From contig NZ_KZ686270.1 in the NCBI RefSeq assembly GCF_003029735.1, forward strand, positions 1 through 64,000: DNA of 64,000 nt. Direction: 5' to 3'. The notes beneath the pieces were generated by a model, which saw only the letters and a list, made by a program, of their open reading frames with translations, was not told where the DNA came from and made no database searches. Both the position numbers and the translations under genes were made by a program. Of the stretch, positions 34,548-43,716 are shown in pieces. The stretch comes from Pedobacter yulinensis (GTDB lineage Bacteria > Bacteroidota > Bacteroidia > Sphingobacteriales > Sphingobacteriaceae). Within the stretch, counting starts at the first letter, position 1. Each line of letters starts with the position of its first letter.

Positions 34548-34904
34548 ATGACATGCAATCCCGAGTTTCAGACCGACCGCAAAAAAGAAATGATGGCGGT
34601 GCACGATGCCATGGACGTGTTGAACGGAAAATGGAAGATATACATCATCTCATCCATCTGTCATTACAACAAAAGAAGGTTTTCAGATATCCTGAATGAT
34701 GTGATCGGCATCTCCAACAAGATGCTGAGCAAGGAATTAAAGGAACTTGAAGTCAATAAATTAATAAAGCGCACGGTCTTAGATACCCACCCGGTTACCG
34801 TTCAATACGAACTGACCAAACACGGTAAAACGCTCCAGACCATTATCAACGACCTGACCGATTGGGGCATCAGGCACCGGAGGGAAATAACCGGCAAAGA
34901 ATAA
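34548..34904 (+). CDS. HxlR-family (MarR-like winged helix) transcriptional regulator
   Basis: This 118-residue protein has the HxlR hallmark VLNGKWKIYIISSICHYNKR, followed by RFSDILNDVIGISNKMLSKE and the wing DTHPVTVQYELTKHGKTL. There is a single N-terminal cysteine (Cys3). HxlR-type proteins such as HypR and QorR often sense electrophiles or redox stress through such cysteines, and their neighbours are often reductases. It is divergent from two SDR genes and probably represses them. Confidence 0.88.
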   Translation: MTCNPEFQTDRKKEMMAVHDAMDVLNGKWKIYIISSICHYNKRRFSDILNDVIGISNKMLSKELKELEVNKLIKRTVLDTHPVTVQYELTKHGKTLQTIINDLTDWGIRHRREITGKE

Positions 34905-34969
34905 GCTGAGCGGTTCATGACGCGGCCACCATCATTCGGGCACGATACACTGCCAGCCGGCTTAGCCCG

Positions 34970-35878
34970 TTACCGATGCAGGCCCCTTTTCTTCAGGTAG
35001 GCAATCAGCTCGCGCGGCCGGTCGGTCTGGATCACATTCGCCCCTTTGGCCAGGATCCAGCCCCAGCCCTCTTCCGGCTTCTTCTCTTCAACAGAAAGAT
35101 CGTCGTCATGACCTGCATTCAGGCTGGCCCAAAGTGAATTGACCCAAACCCGGGCTCCCGCTGATTTGATGCTGGCAAAGTCCTGCAAAATGGCCGAAGT
35201 GTCTGTTTTGAAAACGAACTCGAAAGCTACGGCGCGCTTCGCCCGCTGAAAACCCGCAATGACCGCACGCGCATCGCGCCTGTCCAGGTTCACAATCGGC
35301 ATGTAGATGACGCTATTCAATACTTTTTCATTGTCGCGCAGCACCTGCGCATAAGGGACGTTGCCCTTAATCACAACCTGGTTCAGCGTTCCTGTTTTGA
35401 GCATCAATTCGTAACAGTGGGCAAAATGGTTGTAACCCTTATCTATATTGACGAGAATGCGGTCTTTGGTGCACAGCAAAGCTTCTTCAAGTGTAGGAAT
35501 GCGATGCCTGGTGGCCACTCCTGCACCATTTCTCAGAAATAATTTTTTAATCTCTTCGAGCGTATAGTCGCCCGCCCCTCCCTTTCCGGTTGTTGTGCGG
35601 TCCAGTGTCTGGTCATGCAGCAGGATCAATTGGCCGTCTTTTGTCTTCTGCACATCAATTTCCACGACATCAACACCCATCGCAATGACATTCTCAATGG
35701 CCTGAATGGAGTTTTCAGGGGCATTTCTCCAGTCGCCGCGGTGTGCAACCACGATGACCTGTTTTCCATGCGGGTTGCGCAATTCGCGGACAATCGCATC
35801 GGTTCTGACGCCCCGGTTGTCAGACTGGGCATTCGCAAAGATCGGAAGCAGAAAAACAATGAAGAAAAAGCGTTTCAT
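34970..35878 (-). CDS. Secreted glycerophosphodiester phosphodiesterase
   Basis: This 302-residue protein has a signal peptide (MKRFFFIVFLLPIFANAQ) and the GDPD catalytic signature: VVAHRGDWRNAPENSIQAI, VDVVEIDVQKTKDGQLILL and HDQTLDRTTTGKGG, with the metal-binding Glu/Asp and the two His of the family. The C-terminal part (WGWILAKGANVIQTDRPREL) closes the TIM barrel. It hydrolyses glycerophosphodiesters to glycerol-3-phosphate and an alcohol in the periplasm. It appears to be a single gene. Confidence 0.9.
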   Translation of the reverse strand: MKRFFFIVFLLPIFANAQSDNRGVRTDAIVRELRNPHGKQVIVVAHRGDWRNAPENSIQAIENVIAMGVDVVEIDVQKTKDGQLILLHDQTLDRTTTGKGGAGDYTLEEIKKLFLRNGAGVATRHRIPTLEEALLCTKDRILVNIDKGYNHFAHCYELMLKTGTLNQVVIKGNVPYAQVLRDNEKVLNSVIYMPIVNLDRRDARAVIAGFQRAKRAVAFEFVFKTDTSAILQDFASIKSAGARVWVNSLWASLNAGHDDDLSVEEKKPEEGWGWILAKGANVIQTDRPRELIAYLKKRGLHR

Positions 35879-36042
35879 TTTGGTCGGTCTCTTTCGCCGC
35901 CAGCCGCTACATGCAGCCTGGCAGGGCCGCTAAAGATAATTATTTTTTCTGCCGAAGCATGGCCGGCCGGTGCGGATGGCCTGCACCCGGGCTTCGAGTT
36001 GCGATAGCTGACCGGGCCTGACAAATAGTAAACACATAGGAC

Positions 36043-36103
36043 TTGGCCAATTCAATAAAAACATTTATCTTTGTGACTAAGATATTTAGAAGACAAGATA
36101 AAT
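36043..36103 (+). promoter_or_regulatory. Promoter and MarR-type operator of the marR-rph operon
   Basis: TTGG (36043-36046), 19 nt and TATCTTTG (36066-36073) make an excellent -33/-7 promoter. ATTTATCTT (36063-36071) is repeated in inverted form as AAGATAAAT (36095-36103), directly before the ATG, and an inner TATCTT/AAGATA pair lies at 36066-36071 and 36079-36084. The inverted repeats overlap the -7 element and transcription start, as expected for a MarR repressor site. Confidence 0.65.
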
Positions 36104-36559
36104 ATGAATGCGCAGCAAGTCAAAGAGATTAGAAAACTGAGTCAGTTGTATGCGTATCGCTCCCTGCAAATGCATGAAGCAACTGCTCGGCGCGCCGGAT
36201 TGCCTGGAACCGACCACAAGTACCTTGGATTTATTTTAGAAAAGGGCCAGATGACCGCGGGCGAATTGGCCAGGCTGACCGGATTGAGCACCGGGGCGAT
36301 TACCGGTTTGGTTGACCGCTTCGAAAAACAAGGTTTTGTAAGCAGGCAGGCGGCCGAGAATGACCGCCGGAAAGTGATTATTGTGGCACATGCCGAAAAG
36401 ATCATGGAAGTCTTTGAACCACTCTACCGTGATTTCAGGGCAAACCTGGAAACACTGGCGTCCACATTTTCAGCCGAGGAGGCAAAAACAATAGAAAAAT
36501 TTCTCTCCGCATCGGTCGATATCATGACTGAAGCGATGAACAAACTTAACAACTCATAA
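36104..36559 (+). CDS. MarR-family transcriptional regulator
   Basis: This 151-residue protein has the MarR winged helix: MTAGELARLTGLSTGAITGL, VDRFEKQGFVSRQAAENDRR and KVIIVAH form the recognition helix and wing, with dimerisation helices at both ends. It is followed after 9 bp by a rifampicin phosphotransferase-like gene, so it probably controls its own operon through the inverted repeats before its start. The ligand is unknown. Confidence 0.9.
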   Translation: MNAQQVKEIRKLSQLYAYRSLQMHEATARRAGLPGTDHKYLGFILEKGQMTAGELARLTGLSTGAITGLVDRFEKQGFVSRQAAENDRRKVIIVAHAEKIMEVFEPLYRDFRANLETLASTFSAEEAKTIEKFLSASVDIMTEAMNKLNNS

Positions 36560-36568
36560 TTCCGTACC

Positions 36569-39175
36569 ATGAACCACATCCCCGCCAACCTGGTTGGCTT
36601 CCATCAACTGAATCGCTTTTCGACTGCACTGGCAGGCGGAAAGGCGGCAAATCTCGGCGAGCTCTGCAAAATCAAAGACCTGGAGGTGCCGCCCGGCTTC
36701 TGCATCACCACGAAGGCCTATCAGGACTGCGTCGGCCGATCGGCTGCTGTGCAGGCGCTGGTTGGTGAACTCAGGCAGGCAGATCCAGACAACCGGTCTG
36801 AAGTTGCGGCCATTGCCAAAGCTTTGCGTTCTGCCATAGAAGAAGTTTCCCTCTCCCAAGAAGTGGAAGAAGAGCTCGCGGCCTTTGTACAGCGCTACCC
36901 GGCCCGGGCTTACGCCGTGCGTTCGAGCGCGACTGCAGAGGATCTCCCCTCCGCCTCCTTTGCCGGGCAACAGGAATCTTACCTGAATATTTCGGGCCTG
37001 GAAAAACTTAAGCAATACATCTGCAAATGCTGGGCATCGCTGTTCACAGACCGTGCCATCAGTTACCGGGCGCAAAACGGGATTGACCATGCGCAGGTCA
37101 TGCTGGCTGTCGTGATCCAGGAAATGGTGCTCCCGGAGGCCGCAGGAATCATGTTTACCGCCGACCCGATGACCGGCAACCGGAAAATTACCTCGATCGA
37201 TGCCGGGTTTGGCCTGGGCGAAGCGCTGGTATCTGGTGTGGTCAGTGCCGATAATTTCCGGGTAACCGGGGATGAGATCATTGAACACCACATTTCGGAC
37301 AAGAAATTAGCCATTTTCGCCAAAGACACGGGCGGCATCCAGCTGCAGAAACTTGGGGTACAACAGTCGCTTTCAGCGGCACTGACCGATCCGCAGGTGC
37401 TGGAACTGGCTGCCCTTGGGCAGCGCATTCAGGCGCATTTTGGCAGCCCGCAGGACATCGAGTGGTGTCTGTCGAAAGGTACTTTCTACATTGTGCAAAG
37501 CCGCCCCATCACTACACTTTTCCCCATTCCGGAAACCGATGACACCGAAAACCATGTTTATGTCTCGGTTGGCCACCAGCAGATGATGACGGACGCCATG
37601 AAACCACTGGGTCTCTCCTTTTTTATGCTGATGTCTGGCGGACATATGCGCCAGGCCGGCAACCGGCTGTTTGTAGATGTAAGCCGCCAGTTGGCCTCGC
37701 CTGCGGCGCGGGATGTACTCATCAATGCCCTTGGCCAGTCCGACCCCCTGCTGCGCGATGCGCTGCAGCATCTGGTATCACGCAACTACATTGCCCTGGT
37801 ACCGGATGAGGCCGACAAAATTCCCCGCGTGCTTTCCTCGGCCGGTACGCGCAAAATGTTCAACGATGAGGACACCACGCTGATCAAACAGGTTGTCAAA
37901 GAACGGGAAGCTGAAATTGCCACCCTAAACCGCGAGATCGCCGAAAAGAGCGGCGCAGCAGTATTTGAATCGATTCGGCAGGATATGGCCCGTTTAAAAA
38001 CGTTCCTCTTCGATGCCGGCAAACTGGGCATCATCATGTCGGCCATTGATGCGGCGGTCTGGCTCAACAAACATATCCAGGAATGGCTGGGCGAAAAAAA
38101 CGTTGCAGACACCCTCTCGTTGTCTGTTTCGGGCAACATCACCTCAGAGATGGGCCTGGAATTGATGGAGGTTGCCGATGTTATCAGGCCGTGGCCGGAG
38201 GTCGTCGCTTATCTTCAGCAGACCAACGACCCGCACTTTTTAGATCAGCTGGGCGGATATCCCGGCGGAGCAGCGGCCGTTGCCGCCATCCGCGCTTTTC
38301 TAGAAAAGTTTGGCATGCGCTGCAGCGGCGAAATTGACATCACCCGTACCCGGTGGTCTGAAAATCCGCTCACACTGGTGCCGCTGCTGCTCAGCAACAT
38401 CAGGAATTTCGAAGCCGGTGCCGGAAAGCAAAAGTTCGAGCAAAACCGGCAGCTGGCACTGAACAAGGAAAAAGAAATATTGAGCAGGCTGGAGCAACTG
38501 CCGGAGGGCGCTGAAAAGGCTGCCGAAACGCGGCAGATGATCAGTTTGGTCCGCAACTTCAGCGGGTACCGCGAATACCCCAAATACTGGTGGGTCAATC
38601 ATTTTTTTGCTTATAAACAGGCACTGCTCAAAGAGGCACACAACCTGGCCGCTATGGGGCTGGTCAACGCAGCAGATGATGTGTTTTTCCTCCGTTTTGA
38701 TGAATTTGAAACTGCTGTACAAACCGGGGCGGTCGACCAGCAACTGATCGAGACACGCAAGGCGAGTTACACGCTGCACCAAAAACTCAGTCCGCCGCGC
38801 GTCATGACTTCCGACGGGGAGATCATCACTGGTGCCTACAAACGCGAAGACCTCCCTGAAAACGCCTTGCCGGGACTGGCGGTTTCGGCCGGGACGGTTG
38901 AAGGACGGGCGCGCGTCATCTTCAGCATGGAAGAGGCGGCTATCGAAGTCGGCGATATCCTGGTAACACCTTATACTGACCCCAGCTGGACACCCCTGTT
39001 TGTAGCTGTCAAGGGCCTGGTTACCGAGGTTGGCGGATTGATGACCCACGGCGCGGTCGTGGCCCGGGAGTATGGGCTTCCGGCAGTAGTTGGGGTACAG
39101 CAGGCCACTAAATTAATCCGCGACGGACAACGGATCCGGCTTAACGGCACCGACGGCTACATAGAACTGCTTTAA
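36569..39175 (+). CDS. rph: Rifampicin phosphotransferase-like enzyme (PEP synthase-related)
   Basis: This 868-residue protein has an N-terminal ATP-grasp domain (LAGGKAANLGELCKIKDLEV, then AVRSSATAEDLPSASFAGQQ and the GLGEALVSGVV and DIEWCLSKGTFYIVQSRPIT motifs). A helical middle domain (about 325-760) follows, then a C-terminal phosphohistidine domain with EVGGLMTHGAVVAREYGLPA. The catalytic His is about residue 827. Length, domain order and the GLMTHG form (not the GGRTCH of true PEP synthase) match Rph, which phosphorylates rifamycins with ATP to give AMP and phosphate. PEP synthase is the main alternative name in databases. It is cotranscribed with the MarR gene. Confidence 0.82.
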   Translation: MNHIPANLVGFHQLNRFSTALAGGKAANLGELCKIKDLEVPPGFCITTKAYQDCVGRSAAVQALVGELRQADPDNRSEVAAIAKALRSAIEEVSLSQEVEEELAAFVQRYPARAYAVRSSATAEDLPSASFAGQQESYLNISGLEKLKQYICKCWASLFTDRAISYRAQNGIDHAQVMLAVVIQEMVLPEAAGIMFTADPMTGNRKITSIDAGFGLGEALVSGVVSADNFRVTGDEIIEHHISDKKLAIFAKDTGGIQLQKLGVQQSLSAALTDPQVLELAALGQRIQAHFGSPQDIEWCLSKGTFYIVQSRPITTLFPIPETDDTENHVYVSVGHQQMMTDAMKPLGLSFFMLMSGGHMRQAGNRLFVDVSRQLASPAARDVLINALGQSDPLLRDALQHLVSRNYIALVPDEADKIPRVLSSAGTRKMFNDEDTTLIKQVVKEREAEIATLNREIAEKSGAAVFESIRQDMARLKTFLFDAGKLGIIMSAIDAAVWLNKHIQEWLGEKNVADTLSLSVSGNITSEMGLELMEVADVIRPWPEVVAYLQQTNDPHFLDQLGGYPGGAAAVAAIRAFLEKFGMRCSGEIDITRTRWSENPLTLVPLLLSNIRNFEAGAGKQKFEQNRQLALNKEKEILSRLEQLPEGAEKAAETRQMISLVRNFSGYREYPKYWWVNHFFAYKQALLKEAHNLAAMGLVNAADDVFFLRFDEFETAVQTGAVDQQLIETRKASYTLHQKLSPPRVMTSDGEIITGAYKREDLPENALPGLAVSAGTVEGRARVIFSMEEAAIEVGDILVTPYTDPSWTPLFVAVKGLVTEVGGLMTHGAVVAREYGLPAVVGVQQATKLIRDGQRIRLNGTDGYIELL

Positions 39176-39242
39176 TTTCAGCATACGGTTTTGCGGCCGG
39201 CTAACAGCATTTGTTTTTTTATCCCTGGCGCATAGCGTCCCT

Positions 39243-39272
39243 AAAGCTGCCTGAGTCAGGCAGCTTTTTTTG
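39243..39272 (+). terminator. Rho-independent terminator after rph
   Basis: AAAGCTGCCTGA and TCAGGCAGCTTT form a perfect inverted repeat (39243-39267) followed by a run of T. It separates the marR-rph operon from the FRG-domain gene. It also argues against a longer N-terminus of the latter, which would have to be translated through the hairpin. Confidence 0.85.
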
Positions 39273-39363
39273 TTCATCGGGTGGCCGCCGGTTAAACACT
39301 CTTCGGTTTGGCGGTGTTAGCCTTGGTGATACCAGCAACGCAGCGCCCGCACCGGAAGACGAT

Positions 39364-40092
39364 ATGGAAACCATCGAAGTAGACAACATTGAAGACTTTC
39401 TCAGACTGATCAAAGCCCGCAAAGCGGAAAGTACGGCAGCCGGCAACTGTGAAGATTTTTTGTTTCGTGGCCAGGTCATGGACTCGCCGTTGCTTCCGAA
39501 AATCTGCCGGCTGCGTGCTAAAGGCGACATTTTGGAAACCGAGCGCAAATTACTCAGCGAGTTTAAACGGACCAATCCGCTGCTGATCGAACAGCTGCGG
39601 CCAATGGACGATTGGGATTACCTGACCCTGGGGCAACATTTCGGACTGCCCACCCGCTTGCTTGACTGGACCAACAACGCCCTCACAGCGCTCTGGTTTG
39701 CAACCAGCAATATCGACACCTACATTCCTGTTGCCGGCGACCATGCAATTGTCTGGCTCCTGATGGCTGAAAGGGAGGATTTTAACCTTGATCTGGAAAC
39801 TACCCATCCGTTTGATGTAGCGCAAACGAAACTGATCCGGCCCCGCATCATCAAACAGCGCATCAACAACCAGTCTGGCGTTTTCAGCGTTCTTTCAACC
39901 AGCGATCTGGAAGAAAAACGTTTCATGAACGAAAGCGACAGCTATAACCGGAAACTTGTTAAAATCAAAATCCCCGAAGCAAGTTTCGCCGACATCAGGA
40001 ACGACCTGAATACGGTTGGCGTAAATGCTTTCACGATTTTTCCTGAATTAGAGGGGCTGTGCTCCTATTTGCAATGGCGGTATTTTGACTAA
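39364..40092 (+). CDS. FRG-domain protein
   Basis: This 242-residue protein has the FRG-domain hallmark FLFRGQ (33-38) and the second conserved block QHFGLPTRLLDWTNNALTAL (91-110). The rest has no other recognisable domain. FRG proteins are of unknown biochemical activity and are frequently found near mobile elements or defence genes. The longer frame from 39211 would cross the terminator at 39243-39272, so I chose the ATG at 39364, which opens directly with the conserved N-terminus. No defence neighbours are visible here. Confidence 0.8.
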   Translation: METIEVDNIEDFLRLIKARKAESTAAGNCEDFLFRGQVMDSPLLPKICRLRAKGDILETERKLLSEFKRTNPLLIEQLRPMDDWDYLTLGQHFGLPTRLLDWTNNALTALWFATSNIDTYIPVAGDHAIVWLLMAEREDFNLDLETTHPFDVAQTKLIRPRIIKQRINNQSGVFSVLSTSDLEEKRFMNESDSYNRKLVKIKIPEASFADIRNDLNTVGVNAFTIFPELEGLCSYLQWRYFD

Positions 40093-40221
40093 GGCTGTCA
40101 ATTGGCCTGTCTTCCCCGCTTCTGCGTAGTTTTTGCATGGTTTTACCTAATTACCGGAAAAACCCGAAAGGCCCTGCTTTGTTAGGATATCAGACCGATG
40201 TGGTCGCAAAACAACAAGCCT

Positions 40222-40482
40222 ATGGAAACCAATCGAGGATTTGAATACGGGGAAAGTGCTACCCCTGAAGAAAACAAACATGGAAACGCAGCCCGGGTGC
40301 CCGGCGATTCAGAGGAAGTTGAAAAGGGCGTTGGTTACGGCGCTCCGGGAGAAGGTTCAGGAGTAAGTGTACCGGCCGATGAGGGCATTCCTGCCGAAGA
40401 GGCGATTGATTCGCTGGATGGCGATACGGAAAGTTCCGACAAGCCCGAAACCGATCCCGATAGCAGGGAATCGGCCATTTAA
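40222..40482 (+). CDS. Small acidic, probably disordered protein
   Basis: This 86-residue product (start METNRGFEYGESATPEEN) is rich in Glu, Asp, Gly, Pro and Ser, with no hydrophobic core and no Cys. The composition is that of an intrinsically disordered, hydrophilic protein; it contains repeated short G-Y-G and P-A-E motifs. Codon use is consistent with real coding. An in-frame ATG at 40198 would add eight residues. Function unknown. Confidence 0.5.
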   Translation: METNRGFEYGESATPEENKHGNAARVPGDSEEVEKGVGYGAPGEGSGVSVPADEGIPAEEAIDSLDGDTESSDKPETDPDSRESAI

Positions 40483-40485
40483 GCT

Positions 40486-40520
40486 GGTGGCATGGCAGAC
40501 CGCGATCTGGCCATGCCACC
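40486..40520. terminator. Hairpin between convergent genes
   Basis: GGTGGCATGGCAGA and TCTGGCCATGCCACC form a long stem with one bulge and a 6-nt loop between the small acidic gene and the convergent hexosaminidase gene. There is no T-tract on either side, so it is a probable bidirectional terminator or transcript-end protector only. Confidence 0.5.
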
Positions 40521-40524
40521 TTCC

Positions 40525-42492
40525 TCACTGCCCCGCTTCAACAAAAGTAAACATCCATTTCTGCGGATTTTTCCAGTCTGCACCGCGAAATGAGGCAATG
40601 GGAAGTTTTATACAAACGTCATTCCACCCCTTTTTGAGCCGGATCAGCGCAGGTTCGCGATACTCATAACCTTCATCGACCAGGGGCCGCTCCAGCTGTC
40701 CCTTCATGCCCGCCTGTGACCAGGCCGGCGGCTGAACAATCTGGCCATTTACAAATACCTGGCTGCCGCGGTTGTCCCACATGCCGGCTGCCGGCGAATC
40801 TGACTCATACGAGCGCGATATGTTGTTAAACCCGATCCAGAATCTGGCGGTGCGGGCCTCGTCGCTCCAGATCCGTGTGGTGGCGTACCAGGTGGTTTGC
40901 TCGCGTGGGTCTGGCAGCACTCCTTTTACCTGCGGTGCCCACCAGTGCCGCAACACGAGGGTACCACCCACTCGTTCCAGCACGTGTTTTTCATGTGCAG
41001 GATCGAAACCCGGTTTTTCAGGCGCAAAAGCCAGACTCAAATCTCCTGCGTTTGGATAGGGCCCGAAAAATTTCCAGACCTGGTCTGACTGCCTGGCGTA
41101 GGGAAACGGAAGCCCCGCGAAATGCCTTTTCTTATGCAGCAGCAGCCGGTTTTCGAACGCAGCAAAGGTTTTGGCGCCGTCGCTTCCCGGTGCGCCGATG
41201 GCGGCGGTCCAGCCCGGCGTTCCCCCACCCCGCCAGCTCCGCTCGGCAAAAGCCAGCATGGCCGGATAAATGGGGTTTTGGATAAAAATATCTTCGGGCC
41301 GGTGTACACGGCGGTCGGGCCATGCACAAATGATCCCGCCAAGGGCGGTTGGGCTCCCTTCGTTCAGGTTACAGATCTGCCGGTTAAAAATAGTCACCAC
41401 GCTTTCCAGCGGATCCATGTGGTTCAGGTACAGGTGGCGGGAATCTACATAACGGATATTTTTATTCGCGCTTACCTTCGTGGCACCTTCCATCCACAGC
41501 TGCCTGATGGTGGTTTCAGAAAAATTACCGCCGGGCTCCCAGCCGATCACCTTTTTACCCAGGCTTTCGATCAGCTGTGTAACTTCGGGCAAAAAGTTCT
41601 TGTTGGTAATCTTCACCTCGTCTGCACCAATGTGGAGATAAGGCACATCGTACGTGCTGCAAAATTCGCGGATGATATTTTTGACGATGGCCAGGCCGCT
41701 GTCGCTTTGCATATCCACCTTCATGGCCCGTTTAAAAGCGGCACTGTGACCGGGCATATCTATTTCCGGGACAAGTGTAATGTGCCGTTCCCTGCAATAG
41801 GCGATCAATTCTTTGAGGTCTTGTTCCGTGTAATATTTGCCTTTGTCGCGCAGCATGGTCTCTGGATCGGTAAGCTGCGGATAACGTTTGCTCTGCAGAC
41901 GCCAGGCCAGGTCTTCGGTAAAATGAAAATGAAAAATGTTGTACTTGTACCGGGACATGACGTCAATCTGCTGTTTAAGCAAATGCATGGGCATGAAATT
42001 TCGCCCGGCATCGATCATATACCCCCGCCAGCTGAAGGCCGGCCAGTCGGTCAATTCAGCGGCCGGCACTTTTTTCTGGTCTGAAATCAGCTGCCGCAAT
42101 GTCGCCAGGGCATAAAACATCCCGGCACGGTCCCCCGCCCTCAGCACGATGCTGTTTTTGCTTACCGACATCCGGTAAGCCTCAGCCTTCGTTCCGCTCG
42201 CCTGCGCTGTGGCCAGTTCAATGACATTTGCAGCACCAGCCCGGCCATACTTAACCGGTACCGTCAGGCCCGCAGTTTTCAGGTAACCCTGCAATACCAG
42301 AGCTTCTTTGCCAAAAAGCCGATCGGTTACAACAACGGCCTGGCACGACTGCAGGTCGAAAACACCCGGCGCTCGCACCACGCTTCGGGGCATGGGCAGC
42401 AGTTGTGCATAAGGATCGGGTGCCTGCCGCGCCCACGTAAACAGTGCAGATAAAGTTAGGGTCGCAACAAGGAATGCATATTTCATGTTCAT
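40525..42492 (-). CDS. GH20 beta-N-acetylhexosaminidase
   Basis: This 655-residue exported enzyme has a signal peptide (ending FTWARQ or a nearby site), the GH20 N-terminal alpha/beta domain (about 30-140) and a catalytic barrel (about 145-460) with FSWRGYMIDAGRNFMPM and the Asp-Glu pair in YLHIGADEVKIT. A C-terminal beta-sandwich (about 520-650) resembles a galactose-binding-like carbohydrate module. It would remove terminal beta-HexNAc from glycans once sialic acid and galactose are gone. It is the last gene of the sialic acid operon, 31 bp after the epimerase. An ATG at 42486 is an equally good start. Confidence 0.9.
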   Translation of the reverse strand: MNMKYAFLVATLTLSALFTWARQAPDPYAQLLPMPRSVVRAPGVFDLQSCQAVVVTDRLFGKEALVLQGYLKTAGLTVPVKYGRAGAANVIELATAQASGTKAEAYRMSVSKNSIVLRAGDRAGMFYALATLRQLISDQKKVPAAELTDWPAFSWRGYMIDAGRNFMPMHLLKQQIDVMSRYKYNIFHFHFTEDLAWRLQSKRYPQLTDPETMLRDKGKYYTEQDLKELIAYCRERHITLVPEIDMPGHSAAFKRAMKVDMQSDSGLAIVKNIIREFCSTYDVPYLHIGADEVKITNKNFLPEVTQLIESLGKKVIGWEPGGNFSETTIRQLWMEGATKVSANKNIRYVDSRHLYLNHMDPLESVVTIFNRQICNLNEGSPTALGGIICAWPDRRVHRPEDIFIQNPIYPAMLAFAERSWRGGGTPGWTAAIGAPGSDGAKTFAAFENRLLLHKKRHFAGLPFPYARQSDQVWKFFGPYPNAGDLSLAFAPEKPGFDPAHEKHVLERVGGTLVLRHWWAPQVKGVLPDPREQTTWYATTRIWSDEARTARFWIGFNNISRSYESDSPAAGMWDNRGSQVFVNGQIVQPPAWSQAGMKGQLERPLVDEGYEYREPALIRLKKGWNDVCIKLPIASFRGADWKNPQKWMFTFVEAGQ

Positions 42493-42523
42493 GGCTGATC
42501 GGTCGGTTTTTGATTAAAAGCGG

Positions 42524-43708
42524 CTACTTCTGCAGATAGGCATTCAGTTGCATCATGCAATACCACTCTTGCCGTGGCAGGTGAAAGGGTCCTTTAAACA
42601 GATTGCCCTTGGCCGTTTGTGCAAGACTGCCGTCCCGGTGCAGGTACCCAAACCACTCACCGTGCACTTTGTCGTGAAAATGCCGGTAGGCATAATCATG
42701 CACAAGCCGGTGGCGATCTGCATATTTCTCGTCGCCGGTCATCAGGTAGGCCAGCAGCGTTGCAATGATGACTTCATTGTGCGGCCACCAGAACTTCATG
42801 TCCTGCCAGTATTCCTGCACAGGTTTGTCGTACACATCGCGGAAATACAGGATACCGCCCTGTGCTTCGTCCCAACCGCGTTCCCACATGTAGTCGATCA
42901 TTTTGCAGCCGAGGGCAATCAGTTCCGGATCATTGTTCCGGTACCGGGCCTCATGAAGGATAAACCAGGCGCCTTCAATGGCATGACCGGGGTTGAGCGT
43001 GCGGCCATCAATGTGGTCAATGATGCTGCCATCGGGTGCAACCTGCTCCATCACACAGCGGATATCATCTTTGACAAAATCCCGGCGAATTTCTTCGATC
43101 CACTTGTCTATCCATTCATCACAGCGCGGATCGCCAATCGTTTCCCGCAACTGCTGTGCGGTATTGATCATGATCATGGGTACGCCGATTCCTTTCGCGG
43201 GGCGAGTGCCGGTAAATTTCGGCGGCAGCAAACCCGGTGTGGTGGCATACCTGATGCAGCGCCCAAACAGGTCGCGCGCCAGGGCTGCAGCCTGCTCATC
43301 GCCGCTGGCCTTCGCATACGCGGCATTGGCTATGGTTGCAAAAGTCTCAGAAAAAAAGTACCGGCGTTTGCGGAGCGGTTCTCCGCGCCGCGTCACGTGA
43401 AAAAACATTTGGCCGTCGGCATCAAAACAATGTTTGTTCAAAAAATCGATACCGCTTTTGGCCCCTTCCAGCCATTCGGCCTTCTGCTCGACCGTATTGT
43501 AAAGGGTAGACAGCAGCCAGGCGGCACGGCCCTGAATCCAGACCGCTTTATCGTCATCGATCAGGGTGCCGTCCTGGTCGCGCATCAGCAGGTAACCACC
43601 GTATTCGGTATCGATCGATCTTGGAAACCAAAAAGGGACGGTATCGTTCAGCAGCTGGTTGCTATAAAAGTTCCGCAGTGCGGACAAATCTTCCTGAGTG
43701 TAATGCAT
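42524..43708 (-). CDS. nanE: N-acylglucosamine 2-epimerase (AGE family)
   Basis: This 394-residue protein has the (alpha/alpha)6-barrel AGE pattern: FWFPRSIDTEYGGYLLMRDQ, WIQGRAAWLLSTLYN, LNPGHAIEGAWFILHEARYR and WWPHNEVIIATLLAYLMTGD, with His of PGH and PHNE as expected catalytic residues. It converts N-acetylmannosamine into N-acetylglucosamine. Known Bacteroidota sialic acid pathways use this renin-binding-protein-type epimerase instead of NanK plus NanE of enterobacteria, and the neighbours here agree. Gene symbol given in the Bacteroides sense. Confidence 0.85.
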   Translation of the reverse strand: MHYTQEDLSALRNFYSNQLLNDTVPFWFPRSIDTEYGGYLLMRDQDGTLIDDDKAVWIQGRAAWLLSTLYNTVEQKAEWLEGAKSGIDFLNKHCFDADGQMFFHVTRRGEPLRKRRYFFSETFATIANAAYAKASGDEQAAALARDLFGRCIRYATTPGLLPPKFTGTRPAKGIGVPMIMINTAQQLRETIGDPRCDEWIDKWIEEIRRDFVKDDIRCVMEQVAPDGSIIDHIDGRTLNPGHAIEGAWFILHEARYRNNDPELIALGCKMIDYMWERGWDEAQGGILYFRDVYDKPVQEYWQDMKFWWPHNEVIIATLLAYLMTGDEKYADRHRLVHDYAYRHFHDKVHGEWFGYLHRDGSLAQTAKGNLFKGPFHLPRQEWYCMMQLNAYLQK

Positions 43709-43716
43709 GTAAAATG

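Noticed and set aside
36569..39175. Classification as a true phosphoenolpyruvate synthase
   Set aside because: The phosphohistidine motif is GLMTHG and the C-terminal domain order follows Rph; PEP synthase has its histidine domain in the middle, followed by a PEP-binding barrel that is missing here.
39211..39363. Longer N-terminus of the FRG protein
   Set aside because: It would be translated through a strong terminator hairpin, and the extra residues do not resemble the domain.
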